Shown here one piece after another: positions 35,305 through 46,503 of a DNA stretch of 64,000 bases. The DNA comes from Entonaema liquescens (taxonomy: Eukaryota; Ascomycota; Sordariomycetes; Xylariales; Xylariaceae), in assembly GCA_902805475.1 (NCBI GenBank), contig CADCSX010000008.1:1364001-1428000 (forward strand), in the 5' to 3' direction. Under the pieces are notes generated by a model. It had not been told where the DNA came from and ran no database searches. It saw nothing but the letters and a program-made list of their open reading frames with translations. The position numbers and the translations under genes were made by a program. Each line of letters starts with the position of its first letter. Position 1 is the stretch's first letter.

Positions 35305-35960
35305 GATGCCAGTTTTTTATTCTTCAGGTAGGTGCATCTGCCGCAAACCTAATTCCTGCTTCCAATGCCTCTTCCTCGTTCCTCGTCGTCCCCAATGCGA
35401 TGTTCGTTAAGTCAATGTGTGTTGCTGCGACAAAAATGTTATCTGATAATGCGATTCGGCGATATCCTGGTTTACAGTTAATCCGGAGCACAGACCACTC
35501 TCGAACCGTTTCTTATCAATTAGATGGAGGGGTTTATCAGTTTATCGTTTTTAGAGTATGTAAAGTTCACTGCCACATCCTAAAATCTCATAATGGCTTT
35601 CAAGCCACATGGTCCCCCCCTTATATGACATCTCAGTTTTCGCTTTTCGTCTGCAGTAATTATTTTTTCTAATTGGACGATCTCGCATACATGTATTCTG
35701 CTTTACTATGGTATTATGCTTAATTCTCTTCTCTTTCTTAACTTCCTTTCCTTTTTTTTATTTTTTATTTTTTTAACCTATGCGGATTTTACTTTTTCTT
35801 CACCTTTTCCTTCTCTCATTTCTAACAGTCACAACTTTCTTTTATTATTATTCCTTGTGTTTTATGAAATTTAAAACTTTTTCCGTTAGGAATTAACTAA
35901 TTACCAAGTAACTAAGCCATCGTTTCTACCCCCCTTTTACTGTCACACCCATTCCAAATC
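35305..35960. other. Intergenic between uS7m and the retrotransposon
   Basis: Promoter of uS7m followed by a T/C-rich stretch (about 35,720-35,880). No gene recognised. Confidence 0.4.
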
Positions 35961-35965
35961 GTCTC

Positions 35966-36096
35966 TATCGTGGAAAAATCCACCGGACCCATTAAATTAA
36001 TACCCACATATATTTAATATTTTCTTAAAGTTAAATTCTCTTTTAAATATTTCATTTATACAATTTTAAAATTTTAAATTTAATTATTTTATAATA
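35966..36096 (+). repeat. 5' LTR of the Gypsy element (131 bp)
   Basis: Starts TATCGTGG, where TA is the RIP product of the canonical TG, and ends TTATAATA. Aligns without gaps to the 3' LTR; nearly every difference is a transition. Confidence 0.9.
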
Positions 36097-39000
36097 ATTA
36101 ATAATTTTATTTCGTTTTATTATTTTTAAAATTATTATATTTAATAAATTAAAACTATTAACATTATAAAAACCATTATTTTTATTTTAAAATTATTTTT
36201 TTTTTATTATATCATTAATAATTTTAAACAATTTCATTAAACTTTAAAAACTAAAAAAAATTATTTTAAAAATTATCTTAATAATCATTTATTTACTTTT
36301 TTTAATAAATTATATTAATAATTTATTAAATAATAATACCATTAATTATCATTTTTATTTTATAAATATTAAATTATTATTTAATTAAAATATTATTTTT
36401 TTTTTTTTTTTTATTTCTTTTTCAATTAATATAATTTAAAAATTAATCCTTTTTAATTTTATTATTTTTACTATTTTATAATTTTTTATATTACTATTTT
36501 AAACATTATTATAAATAAAATAATTATTTTAATTTTATAAAACTCACTATTTTAATATAACGTTAATTTTTAACGTTAATATTTCTTTTACCTATTTTAT
36601 TATTTTTATTATAAATTTATAATTTTTTTAAAAAACTATTAATAATTTTTTACTTTTTTAAAACTTTATTTATAAAATTTTAAATTTATTAAATAATGTT
36701 AACATTATTTATTTAATTAAATAAATTAAATTTTTTAAATCATTTTTTACTTTTTTATATTATTAAAAAAAAAATATCAAAAATATTACTTAAAACCATT
36801 TTTTAATTTATTAAAAACATTTACATCACCGCTTTTTATTAAACCATTAATATTTATTCCATTAAAATTATAACGTTTTAATTTTTTAAACTTATTTTTT
36901 AAATGATTAAATTATGTTTTAAGTGACTTTTAAATATCCCATTTTTTAATTATATAAAAATTATTAAATAATAAATTTAAATTTTTATTAAAATAATTTT
37001 TTATATTATTTATAAAATAACTTTTAAAAATTAAATTTTAATATTTATTTTTAAATATATTAAATATTATTTAAACTTTTATAATATTATTTATTTAATT
37101 ATTATTAATAAAATAATTATTTTTTATTATTAAAACATTATATATTTTTTTTAATAAATTTAAATTAATTAAATATTTTTAAATTATAATTTAATTATAA
37201 TTTATTAAATTGTAATTTATAATGGTTTTAAATAATGAAAATAATAATTAAGTTTAATAATATTTAAATTTTAATGTTTAATTTATAATTATAATAATAA
37301 TTTTAATTTAAACCATTGGTTAAATTCCTTAAATTAATAATGTTAATAACGTTAATGGTAATAGTAATAATAACATTAATAATGGTAATGGAAAATTTTT
37401 TAAAATTGAAAATGTTGGTTATTTTAATTTTAATTTTAAAAATATTAAAAATTTTAATTTTTTTACTTTTAATAAATATATAATTTATATTAATGTTTAC
37501 ATTTTTATAAATCATTTTATAAATTTAATTACATTTTATAATAATGTTAAAATTAAATAAATTTAAATAATATATTTATAAAAAATTATATAAAATTAAT
37601 TAATAATTAAATTATTAAATTTTAAAAAATAAATCCTTTAAATAAAAAATATTATTTTAATCATTTACATTTTAATTATTTAATTTAAGAAATAAAATAT
37701 ATAAATTATATTAAATTTACAAAAATATAAATTTATAATGTTAAATTTTTATAAAAGTAAAAATTTATAATTATTTATATATAATATTATTAAAAATATT
37801 AAAAATTATAATTTCCCTTTTTTTAATTAATTATTAAATATTTTTAATACTTTTAATATTTATATTTAATTATAATTATAAAAATTTATAATAAATATTA
37901 TTATAAAATAATTTTTTAACTATTTAAATAATCGCGAATTTATCTTGTAAAACTTTATTTTATTTATATATTTTATAATTTTTAAAAACTATTTTAAATT
38001 AAATAATTATTAATTTTAAACCCCGATATAATTTACATATTATAATAAATAATTTTAAAATAATTTTTATAATTTATTTATTAATAAAAATAATAATTAA
38101 TAATGTTATAATTAAAATTAATTATATTATTATTATTTTTAATTTAATAAATAATATAATAATAATTAAAACAATCGTTAAATATACTTTAATTATTAAT
38201 AATATAATAATAATAATAATTATAATAATTATAATAATTAATGGAAAATTAATTAAATTAATTTATTTAATTAATTGTTTTAATAAAATTAATAATATTA
38301 GTAAAATCTTAGTTAATATTAGAATTAATAAAATTAATTTTATTAATTGAATTAATGTAATTGTAAAAATTAATGAAAAGATTATTATTAAAATTATTAA
38401 AATTAAAATTAAAATTAATAATATTAATAACCATTATAACTTTAAACTTATTTAATAAATATTAATAATATTTTAAAAATAAATAAATATTTTTTAAATA
38501 ATTACTTAACGGACGAATATTCTTTAAATAAATATAAATTAAATTTTAATTTTAATTATAATTTTCTTTTAAACAATTATTTTAATAATTTTTTTATTTT
38601 TTTCGAAAATAATTTTTAATTAAATATATTAAATTTTATTAATGGTTTTATAATAAATGATTTTTAATTTATATTTTAATTTATTTCATTTAATCATATT
38701 TTATTTAATTAAATTATATTTTTTAAATTTATTTTTAATAATTTTATTTTTTTTTGCTTAAATAATAATCATGATGAAGTTACCCATTTCGGTATAATTA
38801 CTTTTTTACTAATTAAAAGTTTTTATAATATTTATAATAAACATTTTTTTAATTGTAATAAATTATTCCATCATTTATAAAAAAGTTATTATTTATTAAA
38901 AAAATATATTTTTATAATAATATTATTAATTTAAATAATAATATATTTATTTTATTTTATTTTATTTTAAATATATTAAATTACGTTTATTATTAATAAT

Positions 39001-42000
39001 AATATATTATTTTTTAATAATATTTTAATAACGTTAAATAATATATTAATAACGATTAATAATTTATTAATAACGTTTGATAATTATATATTATTAATTA
39101 ATTAATTATATATGTGATTATTTAATAAAGTTTTATTTATTATTATAATAATTTATATAATTAAATTGATAATATTTTAATAATTTATAATATATAATTT
39201 AATTTTGCTAAATAATATTATTATAATTAATGTTAATATAATATTAAATGTTTTTTTTATAATGTTTAAAATTTATCATATAAATAATCGTATAAATATT
39301 AATATTATTGTTAATGATTAAACTAAAATAATTAACTTTTTTATTTATCTTTAAATTACGATTAAATTTAAAATTTTTATTATTCAATTATTAATTAATT
39401 TTAAATTAAATTATAAAATTGGTTTTTTTTATAAAATGAAGTTTTATTTTAAACTTTTTATTATAATAAATTTGATTATTAAATATAAAAAAGATATTTA
39501 CGGTGATATTAAATACATTAAAACTTTAACGGATAAATTTTAAATTTTAAAAAAATATTTTAATATAAAAATTCGTTATTATATAATTTTATTATTAATT
39601 TATAATGTTATATAATATTAATTATTATTGTTAAATTATGTAATTATTTATTTTTATTTTAAAGGTTTTTATAATAATAATTTAATTATTATAATATTTA
39701 TAAAAAAAATTATATTAATTAATAATTTTATAATTAAAATATTTTTTAATATTAACATATTAAATATTAAATAAATAAATATTATTTTTTTTAAAAAATT
39801 AATTATAATATAATTTTACAAAATAGCAATTCCTTTATTTATTATTTTAAATATTTATATTTAATAATTTAAAATAATAATAACTTATGATAATATTATA
39901 TTTATTAAATTTTATTATTATTTTAAAATAATTTATATAATAATTTACGGATAAAATTCAATCTTTAAACAATTGTTAAATAATATTATAATTTATATAA
40001 TATTATTTAATAATTATATAAATAAAGTTATTATTTGTAATAATTTTTAATTAAATATTATTATTTTTAAAAATATATTAATAAATTATTTTAAATTAAT
40101 GAAATAAAGTTATTATAGTTATTAAATTATTAATAAATAAAGATCCGATTTAATATTATAAAAACTTTTACTTAAAGAAATAAATTTTTATATTTTTAAA
40201 TCTATTAATGATTTTATTATTTTTAAAATAAAAAATTTTTATAAATATTTTATTAAAATTATAATTTATAATAATTTTAAAAACCTTAATATTTTTAATA
40301 AATTATCATTTATTATATTATAATATAAAGATATTTTTAAAAATAAAAACTTTGTAAATATTATAAAAAATAAATTCTTTTATTTTAATTTTAAATTAAA
40401 TTAAAAAGATTTTATCTTTAAAAAATATTACCTTTATTTTCTTAATATTAAAAATTAAATAATTGTTAATTAAATAATTATTAAATTAATTGAATAAAAA
40501 TATATTATTTAAATAAAATTTTTTATTTTTTTTTTAATACTTATTTTTATTATATAAAAATCCTTATTTATTCCCATTATAAAAATAATAAATAAAAGTT
40601 TAAAAAAAATTATTAAAAAAAGAAAAATAATTATTAACACCCAAATTTTTAATAAAATAAATTTAAACGATATTTATTTTATAAAATTTTAAAATATATT
40701 ATTTAATAAAATATATAATAAAGTTTATATAATTATAATAAATATTTTTACTTTTTTTTATTAATAATAAATTTACTTTTTTATATAATAAACATTTATA
40801 ATTATAATAGTTAAAGGTTAATATATATTTTAAGTTTTTATTATAAATTATAAAAATAATAATGTTTATATATAATAATAAATAAATATTTTATTTAAAT
40901 ATGTTAATGTAATAAATTATTATTATAATGATATTATTATTATATTAGAAATTTTTAAAAATTATGTTAATAATCTTACGTTAATTTTTTTTTTTTTATA
41001 AAGAAAAAATGTTTTTATAAATTTATTTAAGTTTTTTGTCGATTTTCCCAATACCGTTATTTTAAGTAAATTTATTAATTTTTTCGGTTTTTCCATAATA
41101 AAAAAAAAATTTATAATTATTTTTAAAATTGTTTTCTTTATATTATTAAAAAATTTTAAGATATTTATTAATTTTGTAAAATATATAAGAAATAATATTT
41201 TTTACTTTATAAAATTTATAAAATTATTAAAAAAATATAAAGTTTTTTTTATCCGGTTTTATTTTAAAAAAAGTTAAATAAAATAAAAATGTTATAAATA
41301 GGTAAATAATATCCCGTTAAATATTTTTTTCGAAATTAAAAAATAATTTTTTAAAAAATTTAAAAATATATTAACAAAATATATCATTTTATATTTTTAT
41401 AATTTATCCCGTTTTTTTTATATTAATTTTAATATATTTCATAAAGAAATTAACGTTACCGTTTATTATATTAATAGTAAGATTTTACTTTTTTTTTTTA
41501 TAAATAAAAAATTATTTATATATATATTAAAAATAATTATTTAATTTATTATATTTTTTTCTAAAATATTGTTATTAGTAAAATAAAAGTATTAGTTAAT
41601 TGAAATGGAAGTTTTCGATTTTATTTAAATAATAAAAAAAATAAAATATTATATAAACATGATTTAAATAAAAATTTATATTTTTATAAATTATTATACC
41701 ATTTTTAACATAATTAAATATAATGACATTATAAATTTTATTATAATAAATAATAAAAATCTTCATTTTATTTATGTAATAAAATATATTAATAAATTTT
41801 AATTTATAATTTTATATAAGTTAAGTAAATTATATATTATTTTAGATATATTATTTTATTTTTTTATAATAAATTCGAAAATTTTTAATGAAAATAATGG
41901 AAATTTTAACGTTTTTTTTAATAATAAAAATGAGTATTAAATTACTTTAATAAATTAAGCTTTTTTATTGTATATTAATGCCTTTTTTGTAATTAAATTA

Positions 42001-43590
42001 GTAATAATGGATTTTATAAAAAATTTTTTTATTAACTTTTTTATTAAAGGTATTATTTTAATTTAAATATATCTTAAATTTAAAATTAAATTTTAAATAA
42101 AATATTTATAAAATTTTAAATAGAAATTTATTTTTGATATTATTAAAAGAAATTATTTTCTAATAAATAATATTATTGTTTTACTTTATTATTTAATAAA
42201 TGGTTTATTATAAAAATTATTAAAAATTTACGATTAATTATATATTTTTTAAATTTATTATTTTAAAATTTTTAAAATAATTTATAATAATAATTATTTA
42301 AGTTATAATAAATTATGTAAATAATTATTATATTTTATTATTAATTTTAAAAATTTTAAATGATATATATGATTTTATTTAAAATGTTTTATTATAAAAT
42401 TTTAAAGTTATAAATTTTATGGTTTTTTATAATTTATTATTAATCTTTTTTATTTATTTTATATAATTATAATTAATATTATATTTAAAATTTTTAAAAT
42501 ATTTAAAAAAAAAAATGCTTTTAATATTATAATGGATAAATTTTTTAAGATAATAATGATTATTCCCGGTTATTATAATTAAATAATATTTAATTAAGTA
42601 AATATTTATTATAATATTTTATTAATAAATAATTAAAGAATCTTAAAAATTATTATATTTAATTAAAATTTAAAATTTTTATTTAATTTTTGATAATAAT
42701 TTTAATATTATATAAATATAAAACTATTTTATGTAATAATATATTATCTTTAAATCAATAGTTAAATAAAACAATTTATTTTTTAAATTAAATTAGTTTT
42801 TTATTATTATTTTTATATTTTAAAAAATAATATATAATAAAAAAATTATTTATTATGTTTATAATATAAAATTAATTTTTTATAATTAATAATTATTTAA
42901 TATAATTTTTTTAAAAATATTATATAAATTTACGTTTAATATTATTCTTTAATTTTTATTTACTTTAAATATTTTTACACTATTTTTAAAATTTTAAATC
43001 AAAATTTATAATATAATTATTTTAATTATAATAATAATTAAAAAATATTATAATGTTAAATATAAACTTATATTTTTTAAAATTAATAATTATATATTAT
43101 TACGTTTATATAAAAAATATAATATTCCATTTACATTAATTTTTAAAAAAAAATTTAACTAATAATATATTAAACTTTTTTACATATTTAAACAAATTAA
43201 CTATTTAATATATAAATTAAATTTTTTTACTTATTTTAAAATATATAATATTATTTCCGTAAATTATTTTAAACTTACTTTTTTTTTAAACGTATTTAAA
43301 AAATAATTATTATTTTTTAAAAATATTTCTTTAAAAATATATTAATATTATATTATATAAAAATAAAAAAATAAATATTTTATAAAATATATTAATTTAA
43401 ACTTTAAATATATTAAATAATTTATAAAAAATTAATTAAAAAAAAATAAAAATAAATTATTAATAAATTTTAAAAAATAAAATAATTAATTATAAAATAA
43501 TTATGGTTTATAATATTTTAACAATTAATTTATAATTTTTATAAGTTTTTTATAATGAAAATATTATTTTTTTTTCTTTTATAGGGGTAT

Positions 43591-43721
43591 TGTTGTAGAA
43601 AGATTTATCGGATTTACTAGATTAGTACTTATATATATTTAATATTTTCCTAAAGTTAGATTTTCCTCTAGATATTTTATTTATATAATTTTAAGATTTT
43701 AGATTCAATTATTCCATGATA
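43591..43721 (+). repeat. 3' LTR of the Gypsy element (131 bp)
   Basis: Starts with canonical TG (TGTTGTAG) and ends CCATGATA, where the final TA probably derives from CA. It follows an AGGGG purine run at 43,583-43,587, a likely polypurine-tract remnant. Confidence 0.9.
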
Positions 43722-43726
43722 GTCTC

Positions 43727-46084
43727 CTCCCCCCCAGTCCTGCTTCCCCCACGCGGGCCATGGCCGGAGCGTAAACAGGGCTACATTCTACATTTATCCT
43801 TGGCTTTGACCCCACCACGTCCACGTCGATTATGCGGGTATTCATAGGTACTTACATTACAGCAAAGTCGAGGAAAGGATTTCAGCCCGCAGTGCTAGAC
43901 TCAGGCATGACATGGGCTTTCTGGAAATGCCCCTTAGGATTGCCCCCTGAGAGAGTAAAAAAAAGGAAACGCCTCTTCTTCATGTTTATGCTGGTGCCTG
44001 TACGGGTGGAGACGTGTCTCGCTATGGGAGGACGCCTTAAACCCAAACCCAAACCCAAAAAATCTCGAGACGCCCGAGTTATTAGCAGTACTGAGTTATT
44101 AGGTACGTAGGATATTACTATGAGACAGACCTACATACATTTCCCATGTCTTGAACCTTTTTTCTTTCCCACCACGCCTAAAGGCAACTTGCTTTGGGCT
44201 GCGCCGCCTCGGCGCCTCTGAGCTCACTATGTCTCAGAAGTTGGCCATCCTTCGGATGTCCTTTCCGTGGACGGAGCGCGCTGGTCGTATGACCGTAGAA
44301 GGGGGGTCGCAGGTGATAGCTATCTCATGCGAGCTGATAAAGCTGTGGAGCTCACCGGTCGAGTCAGGTCGGAGTTCGTGAGGCTTACATCTAAGGTTAC
44401 TCGCCGGTTGGGCTTAAAGCCAGATCCGCGATGGCGTAATATAATGGAGCACCTGACCTTGCTTGAAACCCGTGAGGTAGTATACTGTGGTATCATCTTC
44501 ATCGTCAGCTCTACATACCTAACACACGCAACCACTATGTAATGTATATAAGCTGACGATGGATATCTGCGGGAGAACCCCATCGAAAAATGAATATGTA
44601 AGTGGAATTAAAACTATGCTCACACACCTCTCGTATTCCTCCCGAACATCGGCAACAAAAAACCATGGTATGCTACCCCAGGTAGTTATATTATAGTTAT
44701 AGATAGTTATACTATGTTAGATATATACACGATTACTCCACGAAGATAGGGTTCATGGGGTAACATATTTAAATACTACTAGGGTAAGGCAGCTAAGCTA
44801 CCTAGCTTAAGCCCTGTCCCTGGTTGACGTAGCATCGCGTATTTTTTTCGTTTTTCTCATCAGACGAATTTCAGGAGTGCATGCATACGCATGCTACAGT
44901 AAGCAGGAACATTGACACGCACGACGCCTCGATGCAATATGTTTCGAGAAGCCCCAATGTAGCATCACGTCATCGCCATCGGGGGAGGAAGAAAAGGCAT
45001 TTGGGTATATTGGGTATTTATCCTTCTCGGTTCCATTGAAAGAAGAAGAATGGAAAAGCAACCATGATATGAAAGCTAGGAGATCGACATCATTCATTAC
45101 TCCTGACCAAGTAATCGCATCCTATCCGAATTTTTCCTTCATCCGACCTCTTTCTCTCTAGATGACCCGTTACCGTTCCTTTTTTTTTTTTTTTTGTTAG
45201 ATTTTATTTTGTTTTCTTTCCCGTAATTTTCTTTGCGCGCATGTCTCAGACCGTTTCCCTAGCTAAGACGAGCCCAACAAAATCTCATCCTTGTAATTAG
45301 TAGGCGGCATAAGTCCACGACTTCTGATAGAAAAAGAAATCGGTCAAGCGATGTGTCTATCGATAGTTGGTTTCATGAGACCACGTCTTTTTGCTTTTCT
45401 CCTCCCGTCTGATCCGTGGTAAAAAGTTTCAATAAAAAAAAAGGTCGCGTTGGAGCAGTTGAAACGAAGAAAGGTAAGAGAGAAAATCCAACACGATCCC
45501 TCCCAAGCGTTGGCTTTTTTTCGAGAAGCGACAAAATGGGGCCCAAAAGAAACGAAGTCCTGCGCCTGGTCCCCTCCCAATAATCCCTGTTTTTGAAACC
45601 CTTTCCTGGTGATGATCCCCCGCTGTTGTAGTGTAAAACACGCCCTCGCTACCTGAAAATTGGTCGTGGCGGAACAAGAATACTATGTAAAACCTCCCAG
45701 TTGTATCCATTGGAAACCAATCAATGAAGTAGAAACCTGCGCCAAACCCGTAGTAGAATGCTGATGTAATTGCTCTCTCCCCCCCCTTCCTCTCCCTCTT
45801 TTATCTTTTCCTTCTTTCTCGTGTCCTCGCCGTGGGGCTGCCAAATCCTTTCCCAAACTCCGATTTGCCAATATGTTACAGAACAGGAAGTTCACGTCGT
45901 AAAGCGAGGAGACATAACCCTCAAAATCAAACACTGTTGTCGGAGAGGGTGGGAATAGGGTGTGTGTTGAAGTGAATCAATCGCGCGAATAGGGAAGGAG
46001 ATCGAGAATAGGAGCCACGCATGTCAACCGGAGACCCTTAAAGTCAAACAAATTCGTAGTCGGTTATCTTTCCCGCCGGGCCGT
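43727..46084. other. Intergenic region between the retrotransposon and the dsRBD-like gene
   Basis: 2.4 kb of normal base composition with short ORFs only. An AAACCC run lies at 44,037-44,058 and a T-run at 45,180-45,195. Several ORFs on both strands have no recognisable motif. I do not support a gene here. Confidence 0.45.
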
Positions 46085-46503
46085 CTACCAACTAGTTGAA
46101 AGATTCGCCTGGTTTGAAAGCCAGGTCAAGGCCGCCTCCGCGGCGTCTTCCCTGGCGTTGGTAATGTTTCTTCCGTCGTACCAATATCGTGCTTCGATTC
46201 GTTTGCCATAGACGGTAACTACACTAGACCAGGCAGTACGACCACCTAACCGTTCAAGATCAACCGGTCAGTCTGTACCGACAAAAAACTGATGAATAAT
46301 AAAAAAGAAAAGAAAAAGAGGGGCTCACCACGTCGGTCAGACACTATTTGAAAATGAGGAGCTTGGATCTGATATTCGCGGCAAACCTCTGGTCAAGTAA
46401 GTTAGTCATACCCTCTACGAGTGTCTAAGATAGAATATGGTTTCCCACCTGCCAGGCGGTCTTGCCATGGTGTGCTCGAAGCTGCTTGTTGTGAGGACGG
46501 CAT
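46085..46503 (-). CDS. Small dsRNA-binding-fold protein, 91 aa, three exons
   Basis: Small conserved fungal protein with the alpha-beta-beta-beta-alpha outline of a dsRNA-binding motif. Exons 46503-46449, 46388-46329 and 46245-46085 (276 nt) join in phase, with GT-AG ends at each intron. Predicted order: helix 1 (WQDRLAEVCREYQIQ), strands (HFQIVSDRRG, WSSVVTVYGKRIEARYWY), then YDGRNITNAREDAAEAALTW, whose second helix with DAAEAA is the best dsRBM-like signature. The split exons hide it from simple ORF calling. Likely role is RNA binding, but the family has no assigned function that I can name. There is no signal peptide or membrane segment. Confidence 0.8.

Larger units (their letters stand above)
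35966..43721 (+). mobile_element. RIP-degraded Ty3/Gypsy LTR retrotransposon, complete from LTR to LTR
   Basis: 7,756-bp element bounded by 131-bp direct repeats and flanked by the 5-bp duplication GTCTC (35961-35965 and 43722-43726). The interior is almost pure A/T with stops in every frame, the result of C:G to T:A mutation. On the + strand degraded pol can still be followed. RT fingers/palm around 40,604-40,770 give INLNDIY... and FTFFY at the places of the fungal LN.I...DAYP and SFFYQ motifs. An RT catalytic-loop region and the following F.FP....L..F...FG stretch lie at 40,921-41,100. Integrase lies at 42,380-42,600: a KC zinc-finger remnant, YGFL, then NAF, DKFFK and IIPG at the D-K-F-S-K core. 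RT before integrase is the Gypsy order. No intact ORF remains. Confidence 0.9.

Noticed and set aside
37303..37515. 70-codon minus-strand ORF in the AT-rich block
   Set aside because: Only N, I, K, F residues from A/T codons; chance ORF in RIP-mutated DNA on the strand opposite to pol.
35961..43726. CRISPR array or tandem satellite in the AT-rich block
   Set aside because: No regular repeat-spacer period; the structure is explained by two LTRs and a RIP-mutated interior.
44037..44058. AAACCC repeats as interstitial telomere sequence
   Set aside because: Unit is not CCCTAA and there are only about three copies; a simple microsatellite.
43832..44542. ORFs of 76-92 codons on the + strand
   Set aside because: Composition and content unremarkable; the KPKPKPK stretch just translates an AAACCC repeat.
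45429..45934. Minus-strand ORFs of 83-93 codons
   Set aside because: No domain, no splice continuation, low-complexity runs; not supported as genes.
46108..46132. CCTGG/CCAGG hairpin resembling a tRNA anticodon arm with TGA
   Set aside because: Loop is eight bases, no acceptor or T-arm pairing, and the sequence codes for the C-terminus of the small dsRBD-like protein.
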